Notes: generated by a model not told the origin, from the letters alone. A stretch of 64,000 nucleotides of DNA from Vibrio natriegens NBRC 15636 = ATCC 14048 = DSM 759 (GCF_035621455.1 NZ_CP141823.1:1054001-1118000); one strand, 5' to 3'. Counted from the stretch's first letter, positions 1 through 9,247 are shown. A program made the numbers and translations.

Positions 1-44
1 CTGTATTTATTTCAAAAACAATAAAAAAGTCGAGGTAGACAGTA

Positions 45-854
45 ATGAGAAAATGGCTTGCTCCCGTACTGCTGGGCATGTTGGCGTCTGGCTGTGCGTC
101 TGTAGAACAAGTAGAGATGACTTCTAATGACCAGCAACAGGTGATCACCCAGTCTGGTGATATTCAATGGGTACCGCTTGATGTACCTGTGGTTACTGAT
201 TTTGCTTTGACTGATAAAAGCCAAATGCTACTGGATGGTAACAGCGCAGGCGCTATCGCCGCGTTTGCACTTCCGGGAAACCGTGGCAGTCTCGATTTAC
301 AACTAGAGACATTCGTTAGCACTGATCTTCAATTTTACGCTCCAAATGTAATCGTGGTTAATGCGGACGGAAAAACCGTTTATTCAGCAGATTTTTCAAA
401 GTTTGAGTACGTACCTGCAAAAATGTTGGATAACGACAAATTCGTACTCGATCTCAATGTTATTCCTGACATGAGTGGTAATGACCTTCATGTGTTGATT
501 TACACCACTTCCGAAGATTTGAAAGGAAGTACTCAGATTCTGCATCCGGCGAAAGCCTATGCTAAAGCGCGTCATACTCAGCCGCCAGATATTGCTGATC
601 CATTTGCAAAGCACAGCCCTCTTGGTCAGTTCCGTCTATCGGTAACTGCAAATGATATCGTTACGACTAAGATTGTCGCGAAAAACGATAATATTCCAGA
701 AGGTGCGGAATTAACCGGTTACTACCACCGTGCAATTGAAAGAGCAGTAGCCGAAGACAATATTCCTAAAGCCTTAACCTTGCTCGATGAAGCGAAAGAG
801 TTAGGTATAGAAGGCGCGCAAGATGTATTTGTTAAAGCGGTAAATAGCAAATAA
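45..854 (+). CDS. malM: Maltose operon periplasmic protein MalM
   Basis: The 269-residue product matches the MalM family, periplasmic proteins encoded at the end of lamB-type maltose operons; their exact job in maltodextrin uptake is unsettled. A hydrophobic export signal is followed by a Cys at residue 17 in an ASGC context, so it may be a lipoprotein, although Ala at -3 is not ideal for a lipobox. The C-terminal part (about residues 220-260) is helical and typical of the family. A GAGG ribosome-binding site at 32-35 supports the ATG. lamB would be expected just left of the window. A strong terminator follows directly, so this is the last gene of its transcript. Confidence 0.9.
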   Translation: MRKWLAPVLLGMLASGCASVEQVEMTSNDQQQVITQSGDIQWVPLDVPVVTDFALTDKSQMLLDGNSAGAIAAFALPGNRGSLDLQLETFVSTDLQFYAPNVIVVNADGKTVYSADFSKFEYVPAKMLDNDKFVLDLNVIPDMSGNDLHVLIYTTSEDLKGSTQILHPAKAYAKARHTQPPDIADPFAKHSPLGQFRLSVTANDIVTTKIVAKNDNIPEGAELTGYYHRAIERAVAEDNIPKALTLLDEAKELGIEGAQDVFVKAVNSK

Positions 855-860
855 TCGAAT

Positions 861-892
861 TTAAAAGGCCAGTGCAATGCTGGCCTTTTAAA
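861..892 (+). terminator. Rho-independent terminator after malM
   Basis: A 12-bp perfect stem (TTAAAAGGCCAG paired with its complement) around a 7-nt loop lies 7 nt after the malM stop. The A/T-rich flanks could let it work in both directions. Confidence 0.8.
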
Positions 893-1073
893 TAATAAAT
901 TAACGTTTAAATATTTACCCCTACATACAGTTACCTCATTCACATATTTATTTTTATCATTTTGTTTTTAATACTAATTAGAGTAATAATTAAACAATAT
1001 TCCTAACCTGACTTTATGCTCGGGGGAATATACCTATCCAAGTAAATAAGCTCAGCAGGATAAAGTTTTATTA

Positions 1074-1087
1074 CCTCATGCATGAGG
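1074..1087. promoter_or_regulatory. 14-bp perfect palindrome with MalT-like half sites
   Basis: CCTCATGCATGAGG is a perfect palindrome about 60 bp upstream of the lipoprotein gene at 1147. Each half contains ATGAGG, the distal part of the MalT box consensus GGGGAKGAGG. The rest of the 855-1146 gap holds the malM terminator and AT-rich sequence. Binding by MalT is inference only. Confidence 0.3.
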
Positions 1088-1146
1088 GAATCTCAATATT
1101 AAACTTTCTCTGTTCTAACGAGCTTTACTAATTAAAAAGGAATGAC

Positions 1147-1659
1147 GTGAATATGAAGATGATGAAGACTTCTCTTGCTGCTGCCTTACTTGTTGCTTTA
1201 GTTGGTTGTCAATCTACCTCTGAGTCTGAAACGGCTGCGCAGCCTGTTATGAATATGTCTGATGCGGAAGCGATTGCATTCATGCAGGCTTGTGATAACC
1301 CAGATAGTGCAGATAAAGGACCAATTAAGAAACCGTTATTTGTCGTTGGTACATTTGCAGATTCTGACTGGAAACATGTGCCTCAGCGTCAATATAATTA
1401 CAAAGGAAATAATATCTACCAAGCTGTGACTCAAGAAAAATCAGGCTCATTTAAAATGCAGTATGCAACAGAGTTATGGTTCCCTCAGTTTACGGCTAAA
1501 GGCAATCGAATGAATGTTGGCGAATTAACGCCATTAACATTTGGTGGTTACGGTACAGATACTTCAGTTGATATTAAAGAAGACGGGAAATATGTCTGGA
1601 GCCTTCAGTTTGAAGGGGAAGGTAAACCTCTTCATGTCATGGTAAATAAGTGCCAGTAA
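1147..1659 (+). CDS. Small lipoprotein resembling the C-terminal module of the neighbouring pullulanase
   Basis: 170 residues. A lipoprotein signal ends in LVGC (Cys21). From about residue 65 the chain follows the pattern of the pullulanase C-terminal module encoded at 3522-7502: hydrophobic strand, G(T/D)-x-x-D-x-x-W, Y-x-x-N-x-x-Y, then GSF-(K/E)-M and a Trp, later a PLT strand and a final DG-x-Y strand. That is an immunoglobulin-like or CBM-like beta sandwich fold by pattern. A starch- or maltodextrin-binding role on the outer membrane is inference from this similarity and from its place between malM and amylase genes. Start: AAGGA at 1137-1141 favours GTG 1147; ATG 1153 is possible. Confidence 0.75.
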   Translation: MNMKMMKTSLAAALLVALVGCQSTSESETAAQPVMNMSDAEAIAFMQACDNPDSADKGPIKKPLFVVGTFADSDWKHVPQRQYNYKGNNIYQAVTQEKSGSFKMQYATELWFPQFTAKGNRMNVGELTPLTFGGYGTDTSVDIKEDGKYVWSLQFEGEGKPLHVMVNKCQ

Positions 1660-1697
1660 TATTCTATTAAGTTAGTTTAATTTTGATTTTTATTTAA

Positions 1698-1736
1698 TTA
1701 GCCCCGGCATGTGAAAAATGCTGGGGCTAATTTTTT
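1698..1736 (+). terminator. Terminator/attenuator between the lipoprotein and amylase genes
   Basis: A 13-bp G+C-rich stem (TTAGCCCCGGCAT with one mismatch-tolerant partner arm) is followed by TTTTTT and then, immediately, by the GGGAGA ribosome-binding site of the next gene. It may end the upstream message or let only part of it read into the amylase gene. Confidence 0.7.
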
Positions 1737-1748
1737 GGGAGATTATAC

Positions 1749-3344
1749 GTGAATAAACGACTATATCGGTCTTTACTGGCCTTAGCCGTAACAGGCGCTC
1801 TATCGGGCTGCAATTCATCTGATGGTGATAACGGAGCACCTTTACCCGAAGTCAGTAACTATGCTTGCCAGACAAATGTATTGAAGCAAAGTAATCAGCT
1901 TCGGACTTATCAGATCATGGTTGAAAGCTTTGTTGATGGTGATACGAGTATTGGTTATTCCACGGGATATGGCACCAGTCATCACAATGGTGATCTGCAA
2001 GGTATTATTGATTCACTGGACTACATTCAAAGCTTGGGGATGAATGCAATTTGGCTAACGCCGATTTTTGAGTCTGAAGCCATTGATGGGCAAGATGACT
2101 GGGCTGATCGTCTGGATGCCACTGGGTACTATGCAACGGATTACTTTACGATAGATCCACACTTTGGTGATTTAGAAACCGCAAGAACGCTGGTGGAAGA
2201 AGCACACAGACGAGGCTTGTATGTCTTTTTTGATGGTGTGTTTGGTCACCATAAAGCGGGGTTAATTAAACCTTCTCCATCCGGCTTGCTACCATCAGGA
2301 TCAAATAACCCTGTTGATTATCCACAGAGCCTTGAATTTTATAAAGAAGTGGCGACTTATTGGATCAACGAGCTCAAGATAGACGGATGGCGTTTAGATC
2401 AGGCGTATCAGGTCCCGACCGACGCCTGGACACAACTGCGTAAAGCGGTGGATCAAGCCTCGCAAAACGTGACATACACCAACAGTGACGGTGAACAGGT
2501 GAACCCTCTTGGCTACATGGTGGCGGAAATCTGGAAAGGGGAATCAGATATAGCAGATGAAGCCTATGGCACAGAAAGTGATCCTGCCTTGTGTTCTGCT
2601 TTTGATTTTCCGATGCGTTACCGTATTGTCGAAACGTTAGCCGTAAACGAAAGTGGTGTGGGCGGCAGAGGCGTCGACTGGCTGGATAATGGTTACCTTA
2701 CGCATCAACAGTACCCAAGCCATGCACAACCTAACTTAATGATAGGCAACCATGATTTAGTGCGTTTTGGTGATCTATTGCAACGGGGTGGGATTGCGGA
2801 TGTAAACGATGCGGAATATTGGTTACGCCATAAAGCGGCATTTGCTTTCCAGGCGGCTTACTCGGGACCAATCACTTTGTATTACGGAGACGAAATTGGC
2901 GACCAAGTCGATGGTTTTGCTGCAAAAGAAGACATCAATACTTGTGCTTTGGCGGGATTATGTGATGACCACGTTGCCAGAAGCAGCGCGAAAATTGAAG
3001 GTATTACCGCAACTTTAGATGCTAATCAGTCTGATCTTAAAAGTTATGTTCAATCTCTGATGACAATTCGTGCTGCGCACCCTGCGTTATATGAAGGTTC
3101 ACGCGCTAACCTGTTGTCGAGTAACGGCAGCTATGTCGACTTAAAGACAGCTGGTACCGATCAGGTATTGTTTGCGTTGAACACGCTAGAAAGTGCAAAA
3201 AACGTAATACTGAGTGAGGAATCGGTAGGGAGTAATAGTGCTCTAGTGGATCTGTTAACCAACGAGACCATCACGTCAAGCAATGGACAGTATCTAATCC
3301 CGATGTCGCCGTTACAAGCTCGATTCTTTACCGTCTCTGAATAA
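1749..3344 (+). CDS. GH13 alpha-amylase family lipoprotein
   Basis: 531 residues. Lipobox LSGC places Cys21 as the lipidated residue, so the enzyme should sit in the envelope or on the surface and cut alpha-1,4-glucans to maltodextrins. GH13 conserved regions are present: DGVFGHH (162-168, region I), GWRLDQAY (213-220, nucleophile D217), MVAEIW (acid/base E260) and IGNHDL (D336). Region I has Gly where most GH13 enzymes have Asn just before the His, an uncommon change. The start is GTG with GGGAGA at 1737-1742. It converges on the pullulanase gene. It could be a maltogenic or cyclodextrin-active enzyme; the subfamily cannot be fixed by eye. Confidence 0.88.
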   Translation: MNKRLYRSLLALAVTGALSGCNSSDGDNGAPLPEVSNYACQTNVLKQSNQLRTYQIMVESFVDGDTSIGYSTGYGTSHHNGDLQGIIDSLDYIQSLGMNAIWLTPIFESEAIDGQDDWADRLDATGYYATDYFTIDPHFGDLETARTLVEEAHRRGLYVFFDGVFGHHKAGLIKPSPSGLLPSGSNNPVDYPQSLEFYKEVATYWINELKIDGWRLDQAYQVPTDAWTQLRKAVDQASQNVTYTNSDGEQVNPLGYMVAEIWKGESDIADEAYGTESDPALCSAFDFPMRYRIVETLAVNESGVGGRGVDWLDNGYLTHQQYPSHAQPNLMIGNHDLVRFGDLLQRGGIADVNDAEYWLRHKAAFAFQAAYSGPITLYYGDEIGDQVDGFAAKEDINTCALAGLCDDHVARSSAKIEGITATLDANQSDLKSYVQSLMTIRAAHPALYEGSRANLLSSNGSYVDLKTAGTDQVLFALNTLESAKNVILSEESVGSNSALVDLLTNETITSSNGQYLIPMSPLQARFFTVSE

Positions 3345-3365
3345 AACTTCTGGACCCTTTTCTCT

Positions 3366-3414
3366 GAAGCCAAGTGCGATTGCCTATCTGAAAAGGCACC
3401 CTTGGCTTTTTAAT
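3366..3414 (+). terminator. Terminator after the amylase lipoprotein gene
   Basis: AAGCCAAGTGC pairs with GCAC and CTTGGCTT across a loop of about 18 nt with a small bulge, followed by a T-rich run. Confidence 0.6.
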
Positions 3415-3478
3415 TGACTGCTCACGTGGGAATCCCAGCCAAATAAACAATGGGTTATATGGGCTTATAAAAACACAA

Positions 3479-3507
3479 AAAAAGGGGAAGCATGGCTTCC
3501 CCTTTTT
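3479..3507 (-). terminator. Terminator after the pullulanase gene
   Basis: AAAAAGGGGAAG and CTTCCCCTTTTT form a perfect 12-bp stem with a 5-nt loop; the T run faces either direction, so it can stop both convergent transcripts. Confidence 0.85.
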
Positions 3508-3521
3508 GTATCGTAAATGAC

Positions 3522-6500
3522 TTAGTTTTGCGTCACTGTCACGATTGGTGCTGTTGTATCAGCGGCATTGAAGTGGAAGTTATAGCTTCCGTCGGCTGGT
3601 ACCGTGATACTGATGTTACCGCCACCAGACTCCATCGTTAATGGTGTACCGAATTCAATTGCGCCCTGACCACCAAAGTTAGTGGCGTCAGCCCAATCTG
3701 AACTTGCGATCTTCATTTCGAACGAGCCCGCAGTCAGGTTGATGTCTAATGAGTAAACATCGTTTGCGACATAGCTGAACTTCGCGCTTTCAATCGCAGC
3801 CCAGTTAGCGTCTGTCACATCACCGCGTAGGTAAAGTGCAGTTTCGCCAAACGTTGGTGCGTCTGCTGATTTTGTTACCGAAACAACTGGTTTTTCTACG
3901 CTGTCATCTTGAACGTTAAGTGCATTAAGGATGAAGGTGTATTTACCTGTTTCAGTCACAGTCAGTGCACAGTTGTCACCTGTTCCCAAGTCAAGGGAAT
4001 CACTTGCCTGATCCGCTGCGCTACAACCAATATTTGGGTTCGACCAACCAGTGTCTGCAAATTTGAACTCATGGTCACCAGCTTCCAGTACACCTGTTAC
4101 AGAGTACATACCGTTACCAATGAAGGTCATTGCCCAGTCTGAGCTATCTGCCCAACCGTTCATTGTTCCTTTCACGTAAACAACCGTTTCACCGTAAGGA
4201 GGGATGCTTGATACGTCTTTGTTTGACGTATTCACAGGCAGACCCGCACCTTGCGCGCCAGCTTGAGGCTGTACAAATACTGCCGTCGTCAGCGCTGGTA
4301 CAGTGAAGGTTTCTCCAGAGAAACTTGCTCCTTGAACAACAGTATCCGCAGAGTTTTGCTGCACGGTATGAAGTTCGAAACCGCTCGCGCCAGCGATGGT
4401 AAACGATTGTGCCTCAGATGATGAGTTAACTACTGCGACAATTGCGTCGTTGTTTGGATCCAGATCCTGACCTGCAGAGACACCGTCATCAATAGACATA
4501 ACAATCAGACCAGCAACTTGATCTTGACCAACGTTGCGGAAGTCGACACGATTCATCACTTCTTGAGCGGTATCCAGACGGAACAGTTCACTTGAACTAC
4601 GGATTTTTAGTAGCTCGAGGAATTGCTGCTTGGTTAGCTCAATGTCAGTTGTATCAGGTTTCGCTGTGCTGTCACTGATGATCGTTTTGATAAGATCCCA
4701 GTTATCGCCATCTTTGTCTTCACGAGGCAGACCGACGTTCCAGTTGTTGTCGCTACCGTCAAAGAATACACGGTTGAACCAGTCGCCAGAATCGTAAGAG
4801 TCGCGCTGCATTGATTTTGAACGAAGGAGTTCAGAGCCCATGTGAATGAACGGAATACCTTGTCCTAGCATCACGGTTGAAAGTGATACGCTTTGCATAC
4901 GAGCACGATTAGCCGAGCTGATGCCTGTCGCAATCTTGTACGCGTTGTTATCCCAAAGCGTTTGGTTATCGTGCTTAGAAACGTAAGAGATGTTCTCTGA
5001 AGGCATCTTAGTATAGCCAGCAGGCGCGCCGTTGTAGTCTACGTTCTTACCAAGCTTGGTTTCGCCGGTGTAATCGACAAGGATGTAATCTGCCAAGTTA
5101 CCTGCCATACCCAGACGAACGATATCTTGGTTGTGCAGACGACCATTTACTGCGTCAGTATCTGTTTTGGTTTCTTCGTTTGCGTATGCCGCGTTACCAA
5201 AACCCTGATTGTAACGAAGTGAGTGTTTACCATCTGAATCGACACCACCATCAAATGGGCCACCTCCACGAACTGCATCACGTAGGCGATCTGAGAAGGT
5301 ACCGATCTCTGTACCAGCCATGTTTAGCTGAGTCGCTTGATCGAAGCGTGCGTCGTTAGCCACCTCACCAAAGTCCCAACCTTCGCCGTAGAATAGTGTG
5401 TTCGGGTCAATCTCACGGATTTGCTCTAAAGCGTAAACCATTACATCTTTTGGCTGGTGACCCATCAAGTCAAAACGGAAGCCGTCAACTTTGTAGTCTT
5501 TCGCCCAAACCTTCAGTGAGTCAACCATCAGTTTACCCATCATCAGGTTTTCAGTTGCGGTGTTGTCACAACAGGTAGAGTTTTCTACGCCACCAGTATT
5601 CACGTTTAGACGGTGGTAGTATCCCGGAACGATTTTATCCAGAACAGATTTGTCATTGATGCCAGATGCGTTGGTATGGTTGTAAACCACGTCCATCACC
5701 AACTTAAGTTCCATCTTATGCGTTGCCTGAACCATCTCACGGAATTCCAGAATACGCTGTGTTCCATTCGGGTTCGTTGCGTAGCTGCCTTCCGGTACAG
5801 TGTAATGGAATGGGTCGTAACCCCAGTTGAAGCTGTCTAGCATACGCAGATCGTTCATCAGTTTCTGTGCAGACCCAGATGCAGGATCGTAACCGTTCAG
5901 AACATCTTCAATGATTTTCGCATCATCTTCTGATTCACAGACAGAAGCGTCAGGTTTAATGCCACATAGTTTGCCAACGGTATCGTTGATGTCGACACGG
6001 TTGTCTACGTTCTCATCGACGGTAGCGATATCAAATGCAGGTAGAATGTGTAGCGTTGTTAAACCTGCATCTTTCAGCGCTTGTAGGTGAGAAACAGACT
6101 CACGTTCAGGCTCTGTTAGCGCTAAGTATTTGCCGTTATATGCTGGTGTGCCTTGGCTGTCATTGAAACTGAAATCACGCAAATGTGATTCGTACAATAC
6201 GTGATCTTCGTCTTTTTCAACGGTTGGACGGTCGTAATTGTTCCAGTCTTGTGGCATTAAGCTAGCGTCGTTCAGGTCGACAACTTGTGAGTAAAGAGAG
6301 TTTAGAGACAAGCTTAATGAGTATGGGTCAGTGACCATACGCGTTTCCACAACACCTGTGGTTGGATGGTAAACCTTCACCTGATAGCGGTAGAACTTGT
6401 TTACTACGTTACTTTGTGGCTCGGAAATCCAAATACCCGTTACGCTGTCTTCCGTCATTGTAACGGTTGATTCTTCTTGCAGATTCTCATCGTAGATAAT

Positions 6501-7502
6501 CAGAGAAACGTCTTGAGCCGTTGGAGCCCATAACTTGAAGGTTGCAGCGCCGCCTTCAACAATCGCGCCCAGTTCCTGACCGATCGCGTTACCAGCATCG
6601 GCATCTGCGAATACCGCATCCAGTACGCCTGGTTTTTGCACTTCAGTTGCAGAAATGACATCACCATCAGCGTTGTAAGCCACCATTACGATTTGTGATT
6701 TTAGAATCGTACGCAGTGTAGCGTCATCCACATCAATGCCAGCAGCTTGCAGGCTAGATAAGTGACGGAAGCGAGATTTCAGATCATCAGACAAATCACC
6801 TGTTTTGCTTAGTTCTATCGCTGTGCCACCAGTGATCTGTTTGTCTTCATCCATTTGGATGTCGTTAGTCAGGCTGTAGTAAAGCTTCATTGAGTCAGCA
6901 TTTGCTGCCGCTTCCCAAGCAATAGTGTTTGCATCTAACCAATGTGCTTTCTGGCCATCAACGTCAACTGGTCGCTCTTCGATTGGTTCGTAGAACAGCT
7001 CGCTACTGCCGTGGAAGCCAAATACCCCTTTAGATTCGCCAATCTTAGTCAGCTCAACTTTCGAGTTTGCACTGCCGAAAGCTTTGTCATCACCATTGTG
7101 TAAGATGAAGTTCATACATTCGTATGGGTCAGCGGCGTCAGGATCGACTTTAAGTACGTAGTACGCACCGTAGGTTTCGCTGATACCGTCATATTCGCGA
7201 GGCGATGCCCAATCAGTACCACCGCTTGTAATGCCCATGGCATCTAAATCAGTACTGGTACAGCCTTCGCCGTTCCATAGGTGCAGACCCCAGCCCTCGT
7301 AGCCGCTTGCTGAAGATGCTGAGGCAACATCACGTTTATAGTAAACAACAACTTCATTCTCTCCCGCAGGGTACAGTCCTGCACTCGGGCTGGTGGTATT
7401 GTCGTCGGTGCTGTCACTACCACAACCGCTGATCACCGCGACGGAGATCAAAGGCAGTACGGTTTTGGCAATTATTGATAATTTAAATGTTTTTTTGTCC
7501 AC
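3522..7502 (-). CDS. pulA: Pullulanase-type alpha-1,6-glucosidase lipoprotein
   Basis: 1326 residues. Debranching enzyme that cuts alpha-1,6 links in pullulan, amylopectin or glycogen. Order seen: lipoprotein signal (Cys27 in ISGC); N-terminal CBM41-like domain (about 45-170, YYKR and GWGLHLW); CBM48-like domain (about 310-400, KLWAPTAQ); the type I pullulanase motif NWGYDP (559-564); GH13 regions DVVYNH (604-609), GFRFD (nucleophile D678), YGEGW (acid/base E707) and KHDN (D845). Two tandem C-terminal modules (about 1104-1218 and 1219-1326) begin with GETVVYVKG and GETALYLRG. Klebsiella pullulanase, a MalT-controlled surface lipoprotein, is the closest known parallel. The C-terminal modules are an addition whose function is not obvious. 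Confidence 0.92.
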   Translation of the reverse strand: MDKKTFKLSIIAKTVLPLISVAVISGCGSDSTDDNTTSPSAGLYPAGENEVVVYYKRDVASASSASGYEGWGLHLWNGEGCTSTDLDAMGITSGGTDWASPREYDGISETYGAYYVLKVDPDAADPYECMNFILHNGDDKAFGSANSKVELTKIGESKGVFGFHGSSELFYEPIEERPVDVDGQKAHWLDANTIAWEAAANADSMKLYYSLTNDIQMDEDKQITGGTAIELSKTGDLSDDLKSRFRHLSSLQAAGIDVDDATLRTILKSQIVMVAYNADGDVISATEVQKPGVLDAVFADADAGNAIGQELGAIVEGGAATFKLWAPTAQDVSLIIYDENLQEESTVTMTEDSVTGIWISEPQSNVVNKFYRYQVKVYHPTTGVVETRMVTDPYSLSLSLNSLYSQVVDLNDASLMPQDWNNYDRPTVEKDEDHVLYESHLRDFSFNDSQGTPAYNGKYLALTEPERESVSHLQALKDAGLTTLHILPAFDIATVDENVDNRVDINDTVGKLCGIKPDASVCESEDDAKIIEDVLNGYDPASGSAQKLMNDLRMLDSFNWGYDPFHYTVPEGSYATNPNGTQRILEFREMVQATHKMELKLVMDVVYNHTNASGINDKSVLDKIVPGYYHRLNVNTGGVENSTCCDNTATENLMMGKLMVDSLKVWAKDYKVDGFRFDLMGHQPKDVMVYALEQIREIDPNTLFYGEGWDFGEVANDARFDQATQLNMAGTEIGTFSDRLRDAVRGGGPFDGGVDSDGKHSLRYNQGFGNAAYANEETKTDTDAVNGRLHNQDIVRLGMAGNLADYILVDYTGETKLGKNVDYNGAPAGYTKMPSENISYVSKHDNQTLWDNNAYKIATGISSANRARMQSVSLSTVMLGQGIPFIHMGSELLRSKSMQRDSYDSGDWFNRVFFDGSDNNWNVGLPREDKDGDNWDLIKTIISDSTAKPDTTDIELTKQQFLELLKIRSSSELFRLDTAQEVMNRVDFRNVGQDQVAGLIVMSIDDGVSAGQDLDPNNDAIVAVVNSSSEAQSFTIAGASGFELHTVQQNSADTVVQGASFSGETFTVPALTTAVFVQPQAGAQGAGLPVNTSNKDVSSIPPYGETVVYVKGTMNGWADSSDWAMTFIGNGMYSVTGVLEAGDHEFKFADTGWSNPNIGCSAADQASDSLDLGTGDNCALTVTETGKYTFILNALNVQDDSVEKPVVSVTKSADAPTFGETALYLRGDVTDANWAAIESAKFSYVANDVYSLDINLTAGSFEMKIASSDWADATNFGGQGAIEFGTPLTMESGGGNISITVPADGSYNFHFNAADTTAPIVTVTQN

Positions 7503-8044
7503 GTTTACAAATCCATTTTTATTGAATTGATATAAAGAACGCGTCAGTTCTTCGGCTCAAAGAACGGAAGAACCATACGTCCTATCTGGTGCAAATGCCG
7601 AAAGGAAATGTTCAAAGAAATGCTAATACACTGACTCATCAGCAAAATGTGAGAACGGACTGTTTAGTTTTTTACAAATGAAAATTTTCTTACACAGTGG
7701 ATTTGGTTCACAAATTAACTAATAAAACGGACGCATAGTGAGAGGAGTGACACACACTCAAAATGTTAATTTTGATAGGAGTAGGAAGGGGGGATGACAG
7801 GGGAGGAGAATGTCTCAGCCCCAAAAGCGTGACTACCTTCTATAAAAAACCAATCAATAATTTTCGATAAAAAATAAGTTAAGGCGTCTGAGTTTTAATC
7901 ACGTCATTCTTTACTTCTCAACTTCAGATTTTCATCGGGTAGCCGATATAAAGTCCAAGTGCTGAAACTATTCAGACAAAAGCAATTTAAGGGTTTCCCT
8001 ATGGGGGAACGTCAATTTATATCATGGAGAACAAGAGGCGGTTT
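7503..8044. other. Divergent intergenic region, pullulanase / Sel1 protein
   Basis: About 540 bp without a convincing gene. It holds the MalT-box-like repeats described separately and otherwise AT-rich sequence. No hairpin with a T run, no tRNA and no small gene with a good ribosome-binding site was seen. Confidence 0.6.
7763..7809 (-). promoter_or_regulatory. Candidate MalT-activated promoter of the pullulanase gene
   Basis: Two adjacent 10-bp direct repeats resemble the MalT box GGGGAKGAGG: GGGGATGACA (7790-7799) and GGGGAGGAGA (7800-7809). On the minus strand a -10-like TAACAT lies at 7763-7768, which would centre the nearer box close to -38, the usual spacing for MalT promoters. The leader to the pullulanase start would be about 250 nt, which is long. 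Confidence 0.42.
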
Positions 8045-9238
8045 ATGAGTAGCATGGGTATTGCCATTGCGGCAACTGGCCTTTCACTTGTCCTGATATT
8101 TGTGTGGATGATCTCGCTGTCGATGCGAAAACAACGTCTGGAAGTAGAGCGGCAGGCTCGTGAGGCGGCATATCGCAAGGCAATGAAAAAAGCTCGTGAG
8201 CAAGAGCTTAAAGAGCGGGAATTTAAGGCTGAAACCGGGCACATACCGACGATTTTATTTCTGGCGAAAGAAGCGGAAAGAAACAATATCAAGCAGGCTT
8301 TGTATTGGTACGATAAAGCGGCGAAGCTAGACAACATCAGTGGCATGTACGGCATTGTTCGCATGAGTGAGCGTATGCGTGAAGATGTGGTTCTAAAAGA
8401 GCAGGCAAACTTTTGGCGCACCGCGATCGCTGGCGTAGAAGGTGATCTGGAAGCGAAATTTATCACCGGAAAAGCGCTGGTTTTTGGCCGAGGTGTGGAA
8501 CAAAACGTCGCCAAAGGACATGAACTGATCGAAGAAGCGGCCGACGAGGGTTGTGTCGATGCGATGCTGTATATGGGTGAGTGGCAGTTATCCCCGGAAA
8601 ATACGTCGGGTCACAATGCCGACGCACTTTATTGGTTTATGAAGGCCGCAGAGAAAGACAGTATCGCTGGGAAAATTCAGGTAGGACTGTGTTACACCAA
8701 AGGTATTGGTACTGAAAAAAGCATGCTGAAAGGCCGTTATTGGCTGGAAAGTGCTGCAGAGCTCGGCAGTGCAGAAGCCATGTATTATGCAGGGGAGGCT
8801 TGGAAAGATTCGGGCAAAACTGGCAACGCTATTGCCTACATTTGGTTGTTTCTCTCTGCAAGCATGGGGTTCGAAGCAGCTCGAATATTACGGGATAAAG
8901 TCGCGGGTAATATCGGCGTTGATGTGGTGGTGGGCTTACAGGTGATTGCCAAACCGCTGCAAAGAATGCTGGCATCCGGTGTGGTAAAAAAGCACTCTAT
9001 CATTCGTGCGTTAAACAAGGTTTATAAACGTGAGGCGTACTTCCCTAATGAAGATGAGCTAAAAGATGTCATCGCTGATGAGCCTAATCCAGAGCAAGAC
9101 CAGTCAATCGAAGGATACACGACCAACTCTTGTCATGCGTCAATAACAGATGAGGTGGATACAACACCAAAATCATCGTTCTCCTCTCAGCCTTCCAAAG
9201 CTGCGCTCGACTTTACCCAGAACTTCCTCCAGCCGTAA
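8045..9238 (+). CDS. Membrane-anchored Sel1-repeat (TPR-like) protein
   Basis: 397 residues from the chosen ATG. One N-terminal transmembrane segment (about residues 5-23) followed by a very basic/charged helix (about 25-60) and then several Sel1-like repeats (about 70-290) with the alternating A-x-Y/W-Y-x-x-A and G-x-G-x-x pattern; the last 70 residues look disordered. Such proteins act as protein-interaction scaffolds; the partner is unknown. GAGG at 8035-8038 favours ATG 8045; an in-frame ATG at 8024 has no well-spaced site. It stands alone between its own promoter region and a terminator. Confidence 0.8.
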   Translation: MSSMGIAIAATGLSLVLIFVWMISLSMRKQRLEVERQAREAAYRKAMKKAREQELKEREFKAETGHIPTILFLAKEAERNNIKQALYWYDKAAKLDNISGMYGIVRMSERMREDVVLKEQANFWRTAIAGVEGDLEAKFITGKALVFGRGVEQNVAKGHELIEEAADEGCVDAMLYMGEWQLSPENTSGHNADALYWFMKAAEKDSIAGKIQVGLCYTKGIGTEKSMLKGRYWLESAAELGSAEAMYYAGEAWKDSGKTGNAIAYIWLFLSASMGFEAARILRDKVAGNIGVDVVVGLQVIAKPLQRMLASGVVKKHSIIRALNKVYKREAYFPNEDELKDVIADEPNPEQDQSIEGYTTNSCHASITDEVDTTPKSSFSSQPSKAALDFTQNFLQP

Positions 9239-9247
9239 TGATTGAAT

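Noticed and set aside
8017..8514. 165-codon minus-strand frame opposite the Sel1-repeat gene
   Set aside because: Complete overlap with a convincing gene on the other strand; Ser/Arg-rich composition is typical of an antisense frame.
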